DNA of 64,000 bases from Sclerodactyla briareus (taxonomy: Eukaryota > Echinodermata > Holothuroidea > Dendrochirotida > Sclerodactylidae): assembly GCA_026419785.1 (NCBI GenBank), contig JAODTK010005811.1, forward strand, positions 372,001 through 436,000. The letters run 5' to 3'. A model generated the notes under the pieces. That model ran no database searches and was not told where the DNA came from. It worked only from the letters and a program-made list of their open reading frames with translations. This document shows, in pieces, positions 47,760-59,643 of the stretch. A program made the translations under genes and the position numbers. Numbering within the stretch: position 1 is the stretch's first letter; every line of letters begins with the position of its first letter.

Positions 47760-48330
47760 GTCTCTATCGTCAAGGTCCACAAGGTCACCATAAGTCACCA
47801 GAGGTCACCATAGGTCATGTCTGGGAACCTTTTGGACAGAAAGTCCAGAAAGCATTGCGTTCGATCAAGCTGAATTTGGCATCATGCTTTCTCAGGGGCC
47901 CTGGAGTACCAGGTACCCTATGTTTTCATCAGTTAGAGCAGGTTCATTTTTTGTTTAAAAAAATGGAATTGTGAGAACCTGGATATTTTGGACAATATTG
48001 CTATGAACCATAACTTGACCCCACCTGGGCGGAGGGATTGGCCCATACTTGTTGTGTGGTTCCCCATGTGAGTAACGGGTATCCATATTGGTTTCTTAAG
48101 TCAGGTCAACGGTCCACTCTGATGTCAGCAGAAGTAAAAGCCCTCGTGGACACGATAAAGCTGAACACTGGTTTCAATCAATTTGATAATTTTGGGTACT
48201 TGCATTCCGCCAAGGGAGTATAAACGCCTATCGTTTTAGTGTATAGTCGTAGGTTTTTGTTTTTTTTTGGAAAAATTGTGAAAACTGAAATTTCGGCCAA
48301 TTTTAGCCCTGTTGACACCATACTGGGCCC
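47760..48330 (+). repeat. dispersed repeat with AGGTCA/GGTCACC words
   Basis: Begins with four closely spaced GGTCACC/AAGTCACC words (47780-47820) and continues with TTTTGGACAGAAAGTCC, CATAACTTGACCCCACCTG and GCCCATACTTGTTGTG. It ends near GTTGACACCATACTGG. The style resembles the tandem family at 62950-64000 (GGTCAAGGTCATT..GGTCACC), but the units are not the same. Frames through it are short. Confidence 0.5.
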
Positions 48331-49042
48331 CCACCTGAATGGATCAAGTTAACTACATTCTTTCTTGGTCGTTCTTGGCATGTGGGTTGGCTTTTCTGTT
48401 TACGGTTCGGTAGAAGTGTTACAACAGCCGTTATTCACAAATAAATGTGTGGCCTATAAATTGCATCCATTTGCCATAGGGTCAGGGCAGGCTCTTATTC
48501 GTTATTCACGACTTCCCCTTGGCCACTCCCGACTCACCCCCCAAAGACCAATCTCTGTTCAGCCTCTGGTGTAGTGTTGGAATGAGGACTCGCATTGATG
48601 ACCTTCGACCTTACCCCCCCCCAACGTGAACCGATTATATACTCATTATGAGGTACGCAATGCACACACCCAGTATTAGGTCGATCCTCCAGGTCGGGTC
48701 GGGTTGTTATCGTGTTCAACAAGTCAGGCTTCACACTCATACATACAGGGATAATGCAAATTAGACAATATACAATATCTTTGGTGGCCAAAATTTTAAT
48801 CAAGATTAGTACACAAACACCAAAACTCAGCAATGGTCCTGAATAATTAGCCTCATGGTTCAGTAGAATGCATTACGAGAACGTGTGGCGCACTCACGCA
48901 CCATACCCACATAACCAATACACATAAAATAGTTTTCCTAATTCTACTTCCTACGGTTTTATTCAGGACAGAAACTATTTTGTTTATTCATTTGGTTTAA
49001 CCTATAACATGATAAATTTAGCGAACTACAGCAAGCAATGAA
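48331..49042. other. no gene seen between AGGTCA repeat and GAGTAC array 2
   Basis: No recognisable domain. A 99-codon minus frame (48534-48833) lacks support. A C-run lies near 48617-48625. Confidence 0.35.
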
Positions 49043-49268
49043 GAACTCGTACTAGAGTTGAGTAGAGTACAGATCAGGCGGAGTACGAGTATACGAGATG
49101 AGGACGAGTACGTGATCCAGAGGTACGAGTAAGAGTACGAGTACCCAGGTCCAGAGTACGAGTAGAAAGTAGAGACTGAGGCCGGACTCAAGTACGAGTT
49201 ACGCAGTACAGGAATTAGTACTCGAGTCGGACTCGGTACGAGTACGTACTCGAGTACTACAAGTCTGG
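49043..49268 (+). repeat. GAGTAC hexamer array 2 with inverted edge motif
   Basis: Degenerate GAGTAC units with AGGTAC, GAGTCG and GAGGAC variants, ending in GTACTACAAGTCTGG (49254-49268). That end is the reverse complement of a TTGTAGTAC edge, equivalent to the CTTGTAGT start of array 1 at 47093. The two arrays have the same unit orientation and are separated by about 1.75 kb. Array 1 shows the edge motif on its left and array 2 on its right. Confidence 0.75.
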
Positions 49269-49919
49269 AGGAACGGTACACAACGCCAACTAATAATGAA
49301 CTGGGAATACCAGATGCGTGTTAGACGGAATTCACACCAAACAGAAATTACCAAAACTCACACAAGCGGCCTTCTTCAAAACTATTCAATCAGACCTTCA
49401 CATACAACAAAAAACTCCACCACCAATGCCAGAGAGTATGTCCTATTTGACCTATAAACAACATCAACCAGGAAGGTTGACCTTCGGCTGTGGAAATATC
49501 ACTGTACAAACACCACGAATCGTAATACAATGACGTCAGGCTTGCGTCCGGACTAAATCTGCACTCATCAAACTGTGTCCTGATACTTTGAACATGAGCA
49601 ACAGGAAAAAGACAGCTGGCTAAAACTATCTATCGCTACTGTGACCTCGCAAGACCTCCCACTGAGATGGCGTATATTAACAACCTGCCAGTAAGCATAC
49701 GGACACCAGGACCCCCTCGCCCCCAAATCAGTTGTTTAACAAACCCTTCTTGAGACATTTACCAACTTGCCTAACACTGAAGCCCCCGCACCATATTGTT
49801 GAGAAATACGTGATATTTTTCTCAGGATATGTCAGTACCTCTTTTTGTGTGAGCACTTCGGAGGTTGGTGATCTTTAGTGGTTGCATCAATACAATAAAC
49901 ACTCGATCTAAAACGGGCC
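49269..49919. other. no gene seen
   Basis: A 71-codon plus frame at 49318-49533 has no recognisable domain. Nothing else noted. Confidence 0.35.
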
Positions 49920-51700
49920 ATGTTCAGGTTATGCTGGTCACGTTTCGTTGTCTAATTAGTCTGTCGAAGCAGGAATGACATGCAGCAGGGAGTTACTTCA
50001 CCGAAGCCCAATTACCCTGACCGGAAACAGGATAATTGGGCGGTAAAAGAAGAATTGGCGAGTGTATCAGTGCACTTTACAACCCAAAATTATTCCGGTT
50101 TACGCATTCCAGAAGGCACCGGAGATTTCATTGGGTGGCGGTATATGCAGTTGCGATCGCGGGCGGAGGTCCTGGTCTCACTTCATGGTTCCGCCTTGGT
50201 ACGTGGATTTTCAGGGAGTTGCTGGGGTTTGTTACGGGTATTTGCAATAAGTCCGCCGTCGGCTGTTGTGTGAGCCAGTAGTACATGAACTTGAACGTAC
50301 GCTCCTCAATGTTCCGAGAAAGTGGTACGGGTCCTGGAGTTCACTGATAGGCTTTCGATGGGGACGAAAAAACGCTCAGTCCCGGTTGCAGGATGTGGGA
50401 TTGTTTTACCCACACCCAGCCTCGGGTAACAATGGCACTAGTCGAGAATCGCCTATACAATCGAGTAATCGCCTGGACTAATCCACGATCAATACGGTCA
50501 GGGTTCTGTAATGAGCCTCACTGGGCCTTCCTGAACTCGTACATCAAATCAAATAACCCTCCTGTAATGGCGAATTGGATCCAGTGTTCAGACAAAACAG
50601 AAGAGCAGTTTCATTTTTACTGTGAAGAAAGTCATTTGGTATCGCAAGAATGAAGACTCAGCCTATCGCTTCTTTCCTGCGTTTGAGAAACAACATAGTT
50701 GAAGTGTGTATTCGTGTCGTATGTGAAGCGTCGAGGGGTTGTATGGGGATATCTTTTTTTTATGTTTCGGTTTCATCTGGCCTTATTGCGGTGGTAAGGA
50801 CTAACTGACCACTCGTCTTTTAGTGGGGTAAGTGTTGTTGTAAACATTGATATTATGTATGTATAGTACATGCTGGTTGCTATTATACGAGCATTTTAAG
50901 TAATGTTGACGAGCGAGAGAACGAATTATCGCTGAGTGACACACCATACTACTTCAAAACCAAATCCTCGTCCTTAATTGTGTTAGTGTATCTTAGGCGT
51001 ATTGCAACGAAGTGCAGATCCCTGTAAAAGTGGTGTTATTGTATTACCAATTTATTTTAGTAAAATTTCCTATGACAAAAGAAGAAACAATCGTCGGGAC
51101 TCTGGCAATGTTACGATACATCGGAAAACAAAAACAAACAAGCGGACCTTGGCCTCCAACCACGGGACAGTCACACACGATCACGAATCTTCATCACTGC
51201 CCCACCCCCTTTACCACCCCCCCCCTCACCAACTCTTGTCAGGAAGTTATTCCAAGACTCCCTAGATTGAATCTCTAGAATCTGGTTTTCAGCGTAAAGG
51301 AGAAACTCAGTCGATGATTGGAAGCCCCTTAGGTATAATTTCTTCTTGGACAAGGTTCCTGAACATGACAGTAATTAACTTGCTGTTCTTTTTCGGAACT
51401 TGTATGTGCATAATAATAACACAGGACAGGGTGGAATCGCCAGGGTCGATACATATTCTGCATTCCCTGTCCGATAATGCAATTGTCGGAGACAGGTTGC
51501 TCGAGATGGTGAGTGTAGGTGCCTGTGGCTGTTACTACGACAAGGGACCTGAAACGAATGCCTTTCAGATGAATAGAATTCCCGACCAGTTAGGGTAAAT
51601 TTTTGCTGTTAGATACGAGAAAAAAATACAATCGTAGCAGAAGAGCTCTACTCTCCATGCAATTATGTACATATGTTCTCGCATACTACTTTTGATGGTG
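49920..51700 (+). repeat. duplicated block C1 (matches parts of 30.6-31.7, 34.96-35.35 and 38.8-40.1 kb)
   Basis: CGTTTCGTTGTCTAATTAGTCTGTCGAA (49940) aligns with 38794-38822. The pyrimidine tract at 51195-51235 corresponds to those of A1 and B1. GATGATTGGAAGCC (51314), GATAATGCAATTGTCGGAGACAGG (51472) and TATGTACATATGTTCTCGCATA (51665) follow the same order as A3. The segment 50000-50650 has no counterpart in the other blocks. It is GC-richer, with overlapping short frames (for example 49980-50273 and 50393-50653) that I cannot identify. Confidence 0.6.
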
Positions 51701-52259
51701 GAAGTGAATGAAATGAAAAGAAATGAAATACGGGACCACTTTGTAGTCTTATTGTAAGATAGGACCAACCTGCATCGTTGGCCACGAAGCGTGAGGCGAT
51801 AACCCCGATTAGTAGAATATGTCGAAAGGCGTGTTCGAAGGTTCAAAGTTCATCGATCGATTTTGAAATCCTCAAGCAAATCACCCCGAGTGGCTTCAGC
51901 TCCATTGAATTACAGCACATCTCTCCTACACCTCTAATTCACCATTCTTAGCTCCTTATTTGGACGTTTTCATTCGAACAGTACCTTAGAGGCTTATCCT
52001 CCAAACTGAAAAAGCATTTATCCTTGAATAATAGTAGATCCTCTAGGTGGTGGCATTACAATTTGCTTCAACATTCGGACACGGGAACTGAAATGCCATT
52101 CATTCTAGCCGAGAATTCATTATTCAAATAAAATAAAACGTCAAAGATACATCATAAATCCCGAATTCACCCTTGATAGCTTTACCTGGCTCAAGTGAAA
52201 AGGAGCTCAGCGATGATGAGAACCAAAACGAAAACGCATCACTGTTGCACTTAATCGTC
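51701..52259. other. no gene seen between duplicated blocks
   Basis: AT-rich sequence without recognisable domain. An AATGAAATGAAAAGAAATGAAAT patch lies near 51707-51729. Confidence 0.3.
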
Positions 52260-52540
52260 AGCATTCGGTATTCACTTCCATAGTACTAAAATAACTGGGC
52301 GCATGCCCTTTCTAAGATATTTACCATTTGTAAATGTACACGAGCATCGATATGCAGTCGATTGAATATATCTAGTCGCGTTTTCAATGACTGACGAAAG
52401 TCCCAGGCTTCTCGTTCACGCACCCGTACACCACCTACAACACACCCAGAAGAGACGTTGAACAAGATGAAAGGCTGCCCAGGATTTGTTCGTGGTCTCT
52501 CACATCTACCTATTATGCACTTGGTGAATTTAGATTAGGC
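52260..52540 (+). repeat. duplicated block C2 (matches 37150-37565 and 55385-55540)
   Basis: GGCGCATGCCCTTTCTAAGATATTTACCATTTGTAA (52299) aligns with 37217-37252. CAGTCGATTGAATATAT (52355) aligns with 37265 and 55500. TGAAAGGCTGCCCAGGATTTGTT (52469) aligns with 37497-37520. The order matches block A4. Confidence 0.55.
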
Positions 52541-53439
52541 CCAAATATAAAAAAACAGAAAAAAACGGAAATTATGTTTTCAGAGTTCCATTCAATCGGT
52601 TCTCTATTGGCTATACTTCTTATTTGTTTGGTGAGATGATTGCCCGTGTGTCTGCATAAGTGATCACAACGGTTTAGAATCCCGCAGAAAAATGTTTTGG
52701 AAAATAAAGTATTCCAAAATCAATTAACACACCATCGTCTATTCTTATTATTTTCCTGCTTTTATATTTTCCAACAGTGAAAGCGTACTTTTGCGGTATT
52801 CTTCCCATTCGTTAGTTTAACATTATCGAAAAATTATCTAACAATAGTTTATTGACAGGTCGCATTTTTTTATCGACGCGAACCTGAGGTAATTTCCGTT
52901 ATACTGATTTTGTCCCATTCATATTACCATTTTTACTGATCATGACACGATTTTTTATCATATAATGGGCACGAAATGTAGACGTGTGTTTATCATTTTC
53001 TGAACCTGAGCCTTGGGGCGAAATCATTACAGTTAAGATGTATTGCACAATTCGAATCATCAAGCACATGATCAGAGATTCGATTTATCCTTATGGCATG
53101 ACCCAGGATCCAATAATGTAACTAATATTTACAACGGAGATGGCCTATCCGGCCACACCCCAGCCGCGCAAACGACGTAACATTACTTCTAAGGACGAAT
53201 GATATCGCCAATTAATAAAGTAGGAAGCTGTATGGAGCTCAATTATTATTGTAGAGTGGCATAATGTTATGTCTTGAAGCATGTTTACTCTTAGGTAAAG
53301 GAACGACATTGTTTTGTCATGTCAGGACACCGCATTAGGTAGCCCAACCTAATTACTCCGTGAAATTCCTAAGGTTACTAATGATGATGCAACAAAGCTT
53401 GAAGCGTTTTGACTGACGTGAGAGGCCTCGCGCAATTTT
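52541..53439. other. no gene seen
   Basis: AT-rich stretch with no frame of 60 codons or more and no repeat recognised. This is the longest frame-free part of the window. Confidence 0.4.
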
Positions 53440-53640
53440 CAAGCGTGACTACCTTCGCAGCGCCTCATATGATTGATAACTGGAAACATTAGCAACCTTA
53501 CATACGTAAATCGCGCCCAAAAGCCGTAGCCCGAGATGGAAAACGGTCAGGATTGTTAATCAGAATTCACCCACACAATTGACGTTCCTACATGTAAGAG
53601 GCGCAAAAAATACAATCAGAAGTGATGGCATGAATATTAT
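53440..53640 (+). repeat. duplicated block C3 (matches 57570-57725)
   Basis: GCAGCGCCTCATATGATTGATAACTGGAA (53457) aligns with GCAGCCTCATATGATTCGATAATTGAA (57602). Further matches are a CATGT..GAGG(C/A)G.AAAAAA word and CAGA.G.GATG. Differences are substitutions and short indels. Confidence 0.5.
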
Positions 53641-54242
53641 TCGGTAGCGTAATAATAATCATTTGTCGGGTCTTGAAAACGCATGCCACGCGCAGAACTT
53701 TAGACGGGTTTCCAGCAGCACTCGCTGACTAGCTGCAAACAATCCCACCGGGGTTGGAACTGTCGGCATTTAATGAGGAGAATTCAGCGATATTCCAATA
53801 AACGATCCACACCTTTATTTGCCATGATTGCCTCGGACGGACCTACTCGTCTCAACTCGTCTAAACACGCGAATACGGCAATGATTGCATTGACCATCTC
53901 CTGATTATATGTTCTAAATAGCCACTAATGATACCTTCTGAAAGTTTTAATGAGGCCGGAACAAACAGTGTCGTGTTGGCGTGTCGGATGCTAGAGTGAA
54001 CATTACTTCCAGCAGGTGGCTCCAGTTACCTAAATCGAGAGTTCTGGTACTTCTCATAAGAAAGTTGCACACCTAATTTCAACCTATTGGTCAGGAATTC
54101 TGGAATTAGTGTAACAAGAGTTCCAGACTTGACTTCTAGTTGACATCAGAGACTGTAGGACCTCCAACTCAAATGGATGCAGGCCGGAAGAGAGGACACA
54201 ACCCCCCTCCACATTTTCACCACGAAAACTGTCAAAATGGGA
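53641..54242. other. no gene seen
   Basis: No recognisable coding or repeat structure was found between the duplicated block and the hAT-like element. Confidence 0.3.
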
Positions 54243-55333
54243 CAGGGGCCGATCAGGATTTTCAAGAGGGAGGGGTCCAACTTAGCTCAAGCGGAAAAGA
54301 CAGCTCATTTGTTTTTCACCTCCACCCACCCCCTCCCCTCCCCCCCCCCCCAACCCATGACGTCCCATACCATTTTCATGCAATCATTTTTCAACTATCT
54401 CTCGAATGTCATTTTTTCCCCCATTTCTGTTTTATCCGCGCATGAATGACCTGTCGAAGATATACGAACCTCACCCACCCCTGTCAGAACTTTTTTTTAC
54501 AGATTTGAAATAATTTCCATCACTCAAATCAGCCTCAGTCAGTAGTGTTGATTTCTTTTTTGCATGTGCTTCATAAACATACAACACGAACCTCATAACA
54601 CTGGAATCCTAGTCGCCGGAGGCCTATACTGCCTTTTCACCCCCCATCATTGTTTATGCTATGAAATATTAAACCATCAACAATGAAGAAAACTCAGAGA
54701 AGAAATTCACTCAGGGGTCTTCTGGATGTAGAAGAGGTTATGTGTACAGCTGTGAAGGTGAATGAAGACAACGTATGTTAATAGCGAAATGATGGATTGC
54801 GTATATGATACTCACATATTTGTTAGTGGACCTCTGCAGGATGAGGTGGATGACAATAAGTTGACGAAAGACGGCAACGCGCACGGATCGCGCCATCTTT
54901 TCGGAGGTTTACACGGAAGATGATAGTGCTAAAAAAACACCTACCCCACCCTTTACCAAAAGAACGTGTCTTCAAAAATCTTTTTTTTTTTTTTACTTGG
55001 GGATAAAGTTCCACAGGCGCAATGCATGGCCTGCCTTCTATATGTACAAGTGACAACCACAAACAGTGTCAAGGGAAAACTAACAATAAAAAAACTAACA
55101 GTTTTTAGGTCATGTTCATCGGTAAAGGGTACGATATTATGTAGAGGGTAATCAGCACAGATGACATGCATTAGCGGAAAGGAGGCGGGGGGGGGGGGGG
55201 GCACGACTCCCCAGAAGCATCTACATCCACATTATGGTAAAATGCATTAATGTTTCAAAAAGCTCCGAACCAAAGGGGGGGGGGTCCGAACCCCTGGAAC
55301 CCCCCCCCCCCCCCACCTCTGTATCCGCTTCTG
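54243..55333. mobile_element. non-autonomous hAT-like element (about 1.1 kb)
   Basis: The left end reads CAGGGGCCGATCAGGATTTT followed by a G-rich stretch (54268-54278). The right end is the complement of CAGAAGCGGATACAGAGG followed by a C-run (55298-55333). Both fit a degenerate CAGGGGCGGATCCAGG-type end. A second G-run (55188-55201) and a GGGGGGTCCGAACCCC palindrome (55278-55293) lie near the right end and may mark a nested element. No transposase motif is visible. Frames at 54140-54449 merely cover the proline-coding C-rich stretch. Target duplication not confirmed. Confidence 0.5.
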
Positions 55334-55384
55334 TCAGAGGCAGACAATTTCACGGACAGTCACTGACAACTACACCAGGTACAT

Positions 55385-55540
55385 CTGTTGAAAAATGAAC
55401 CCTGCCTCTGTCGGCATTCTGTTACCAAAGTGCATGAAATAACAGAGTGCCTCATGTCGTCGCTAAAACATACCATTTGTAATATGCACCAGCATATGCA
55501 AACAATCGAATATGGATCGCGTCACAGGTGCGTCACATGT
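55385..55540 (+). repeat. duplicated block D1 (matches 37150-37300 and 52260-52390)
   Basis: AACCCTGCCTCTGTCGGCATTCTGTTACCA (55399) matches 37168. ACATACCATTTGTAATATGCACCAGCATATGCA (55469) and ATATGGATCGCGTCACA (55510) match 37235-37290. Same orientation. Confidence 0.6.
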
Positions 55541-57569
55541 CGGCGTGGGGAGGTGGGATGGTAAATTAATTCAGTGTCGCAGAATCGATGACAAATCTCT
55601 GAAGGTTAGGATAACTTGTCCGAGTGCTGGCATCACTTTTTCCGACGAATTCTTAAAGCACAGACCGGCATTTGCACGGTCGAATAAACCGGTACAAATT
55701 TCCACAACCCAACAGAGATTGTACAGAAGAAACAATAAAGGACATGTGATTACTTGCTCACGTTGCCGTTTTCACGATGAACCAGGCAAAGATCGCGAAT
55801 TGAGATGGGGGGTGGGGGTGGGTGCTCCCCTTGGACACTTGTGAAATCGGGTTGGCCATCGTTTTGTATCCAAATTCGGAGGTTTTGTAGAATGAGATTC
55901 CCCAAGATCAAATTTGCGAGCAGCGTTCTAACGTTCTATCGTCGGAATACTGGTCGGTTTCCGAGCTAATCACTAATAACGGTGATTTTAGAGACCTAAG
56001 GTAAGACTATCACGAGTCCAATAAAAACCTAGCTAGGAAACATGCATGATAAAGGCCTAATTTAGTCTCTTCAATAGTCTCTTCACTAACTGATTAGGAG
56101 GACTCCGAGTTTGGCCCTAACAGCTTGAATCAAGCACAATAAATTGGAGATTCATTTAACCTCAAAAAAATTTTAAGACCCAGTCCTATGGCGTAACGCC
56201 TTCACTTTTACGTCAATATTCATATCTGGGACTGATGGTTCATCACTGTTGTTGACGCAACATTCAACTATCTCATGAAAAAAAAACCGAAGCGAGAAGC
56301 GCGATGTTGGCCGATCGACCGAAAGTTGACTCCTAACTTGCGAAAAGGCAAGAGCCTCTAATCATCCTAAGCTTAGGCAATACACTGAACATCTTATGGC
56401 CTCATATCTTGTTTTAGGCTTGTATTTTTTTTTTTTTTTTTGCACTGGCCGCCAGTCGGAGTGGCGCCATACTTGTCCGACGGAAAGGGGACCATCATTC
56501 CATGAAAAACAACAGCATTTTCAACCAGTCCTATTTGCTTCTGTCCCAAATATTTTTTTCCTTCTGAATGTCTTCCAACCACCGCCAATATTTCACCTCG
56601 TCGGGCAGCGGGTGGGAGTGGGGGTATATTTTGACCGACTTCTGTGAATAGATGTGCAAAAGGTTTAAAGCTTTCGTTTGACAAGTTTGCGTTCGATAGG
56701 TTGCATATAGCTGTCCTGTCGTCGGGGCACAAAGACTTTTTTGCTTGCTGACTCTGTCGATACGGTCGTAATCTCTCACACTGCATTCCTGTTACACGTC
56801 ACTGGGTGTTATTACCAAATACCACACATAATAGAATTGTAGTATAGGTTAGTATCACGAGGTTACTGTTCACTTGAACCCTATTCACTGTACCCAAGGA
56901 ATATATTCTCGAATGTCCCGGTAATAGGTAGTCCAAGCAGACATAGCTAGTCGATTATCTACGACTACCCGGAAGATATATATTACTAACTACCCGTTCA
57001 GTTACAATCATCCACACCCGCTCACCAGCACATCAAACTTGTTACTTTCTACCACCTGTTAATGCTTGTATGTCTGTTTTTTTGTGAGCATTTTTTATAA
57101 TCCTGTGATTCCTGCCGTGTAAGCAGGGTGAATGTCCGTTATATATTTTGTTCGTAGATTTGTTTCCTCTGTCAGTTGCCGACACTTTCTTCGGTCGGTG
57201 ATTAGTTTCACGCTAGACGATGAGAGCTAGCTAGTAAAAAATTACGGTTTAGTTTAATATGTGTATTATTTTGTTGGAGTGTATAACCCTCGATCAGTTC
57301 TTCTACCAGGTAGTACCATGGTTGTAGCATAGGCAAAAATATATACAGAGGTTAGCTCGGAAGATCGCAAGTACAGGCACAAACGCCCGCTCACCTCCAG
57401 GTTGCAGAGTAAAGATTATCACGATTTCTACTCGTGTGTAATCAACGACGCACTTTTTTTTTACCTTTTGCAGACACCCTTGCGCGCGTACGCATAGCCG
57501 GATCTCCGAAACTCCCTTAGTAATAATATAAATAATAATGCACGAGCCCTTGCGGCAATGAAAGAGTCC
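55541..57569. other. no gene established
   Basis: Contains a plus frame of 110 codons (55512-55844) and a minus frame of 130 codons (56394-56786) whose lysine run is simply the T-run at 56426-56441. Neither shows a domain. No other structure recognised. Confidence 0.35.
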
Positions 57570-57725
57570 ACGCGCGATTTCTAATCATTGATCAACCGAG
57601 TGCAGCCTCATATGATTCGATAATTGAATAAGTCGTCGCCCAGTTCATCACGAAATTCATGCCCTTCAGTGTCGTTTCGACATGTCCGAGGAGAAAAAAA
57701 GTGCACTCAGATGCGATGTACAAAA
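57570..57725 (+). repeat. duplicated block D2 (matches 53440-53640)
   Basis: Counterpart of block C3. It lies about 2.2 kb after block D1, whereas C3 lies about 1.15 kb after C2, so the spacing is not conserved although the order is. Confidence 0.5.
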
Positions 57726-59099
57726 ACAGTGGCGAATTCTCCGGATCCATCTAATATTGCTGGTCGATAAATTTCAGCTCCACGTTGAGGCGACGACATG
57801 CCTTTAAGTGTTGTAGGTGTTTTACCCCTGTGCTGTGCGAACGTCACTGATGTCACCAGGATTATTGTAGATGTCACAAATTTCTTTCTGAACAATACAT
57901 TCATGTCGCTATTGCGTTCTCCGTAATAAGTCACGTCAATGGCATGATTTCAATCGCTCGTTCGCTAGGCTATCGTTTCGGGCTTATCAAGATCAACATC
58001 CCTGCGATATTTCCAATCACTGTGCACAGCATTTAAGTGTTTGCAAATTGAATGAACAAATTGAAAATCACGACGTTAAGTTCCTCGTCAATCGTCGTTC
58101 TGATATATCTGATGGAAGCAGTGAAAATGAGAAGAATAAAAATCAGAGAATGGCAGTGGGACATGGTGGACCAAATATATGAGCGATAATTTGGACATGT
58201 TTGAGTAGAAAACACGACATTTTGAGGCGGAATCACAACATGAAGTAGCCAAGTCCCTAATTCCTCCTTAGGATCACAGAACTATACATGCTGATCGAAT
58301 GTGTTTGCTCTGCAATGTCAGCCTTGTAAGCCAGTTCTCAGACCTCTCGATAGCTGCCTGGTCCATCGCTATAAACATTGCGAGTGAGATTCCAAAGTCA
58401 ACTTGGACAGTCTACCTGACTTGTAGATCATTGGTCTTGGACAGCCACAAAATGGCCTGATAGTTAGTTATGTATACATAAGGCGACCAACAGCTTTTCT
58501 TTGTGGAAGCGGAACGCGAATGTCATATTTGCATAAACGTGTTATCAGTATTGAATGCTAAATATATATTATATATAGTTACGCAACATTTCGGGAGTTT
58601 TGTGAGCCTCGAATTTTACTCGTTTAATTTATTTCGCCGTTATCGTAGGTTGTATTGGCAATTGAGCTGTTAAAGTGGTTGTCGTTTCAAAGACGGTTAA
58701 CGGTCACCGTGAAACTCCCCCGGCCATCCGTTACCGCACGTTACTGAGTATGGTAATATCCTTGTAACTATCATGTAACTTAGTATTCTACATAAATAGC
58801 AGATGTACAATTGATTATCAGTTCAAACGTCCAAGGAATACAGAATAGTGTGTCATAGTTTATTCGAACAAAAACAAAAAATCTCCTATCATACAAACGA
58901 CACGTGAGATATTGATGTTCCAATCGATTACAGATGAGCGAGGGATTCCGAGTGTTCGGATTAAATATTTTGTTCCACACATTTTCGCATTTCTGTATTC
59001 AATGATTAAGTGTTTAACTTTTCGCTGACACACTCGGCCTTGTGTGCCGGGGGTTATAATTGCTAAACATACAAGCGAGCCTATAATTACGCACTCCGT
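57726..59099. other. no gene seen
   Basis: Short frames only. One minus frame (58033-58236) is hydrophobic but has no family resemblance. A (TA)-rich patch lies at 58563-58577. Confidence 0.35.
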
Positions 59100-59290
59100 G
59101 CTTACGGAAGACAAAGAGAGGTTGCTGCGCAAATTCCAACAACTTGTTGACCAGGTACCGTCCCAAATGGTTCGCTAATTGAATATACATTCCTCTTATA
59201 AACATAAATTGCACGGGGGATTTGTCGGCTCTGTCGCCCAGAGCAGAAGGCTCTGCTTCGATGAAATCCATTTAATTTCGTGTCGTAACG
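59100..59290 (+). repeat. duplicated block D3 (matches 43880-44030 and 34230-34320)
   Basis: GGTTCGCTAATTGAATATACATTCCTCTTAT (59168) aligns with 43946-43976, and less closely with AATGGAATGAATACAACCCCTTTCG near 34265. On the minus strand both this copy and the 43.9-kb copy carry a GTAAG at the same aligned position (about 59104-59108 and 43864-43868), after an open stretch beginning RG(M/V).IQL. That might be a relic of an exon with its 5' splice site. The evidence is thin. Confidence 0.5.
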
Positions 59291-59442
59291 ACGGATGGGG
59301 AACGCTGATGGTCGCAATCTCTTCATGGGTTAAATACCTGTGAAGAGGCGAAGCTTCCAGTGACTGCATTGTTTGATTGCACCGTTTTATCACAGTTGCT
59401 GAATAGGTATATGCCTTTCATTCAAACTGGCACATTTTTTCG

Positions 59443-59460
59443 GTGGGGGGGGGGGGGGGA
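59443..59460 (+). repeat. poly-G tract
   Basis: A run of about 15 G follows CGGT and is followed by ATAACC. It is of the same kind as the other C/G runs near transposon ends in the window. Confidence 0.8.
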
Positions 59461-59527
59461 TAACCATTGAATATCTGAGCGTAGGGCCAACATGGTTCGC
59501 GCGTAGCATTGAGAGGAAATTTGAGAC

Positions 59528-59643
59528 CATAGGCGTACGGTACGGAGAGGGGGAAGCCCCTCATGCTCAGGCGAAACAGCGGATGCATTCGGGTTGCATT
59601 AACAATATTCCGTCAACAAATAATTGGACAGGGTCCGCCTATG
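59528..59643. mobile_element. short MITE-like element with CATAGGCG ends
   Basis: CATAGGCGTACGG (59528-59540) is followed by GAGAGGGGGAAGCCCCT. The opposite end, CCGCCTATG (59635-59643), is the complement of CATAGGCGG. A CATAGGCGTACGG end followed by a G-rich tract is common in short DNA transposons of invertebrates. The terminal repeat recognised is only about 8 bases and no target duplication is evident. Confidence 0.35.

Noticed and set aside
54140-54449. Proline-rich frames of 90-101 codons
   Set aside because: They cover the C-rich part of the hAT-like element and have no start or domain support.
56394-56786. 130-codon minus frame with a poly-lysine stretch
   Set aside because: The lysines come from a T-run at 56426-56441, there is no domain, and overlapping frames on both strands are equally open.
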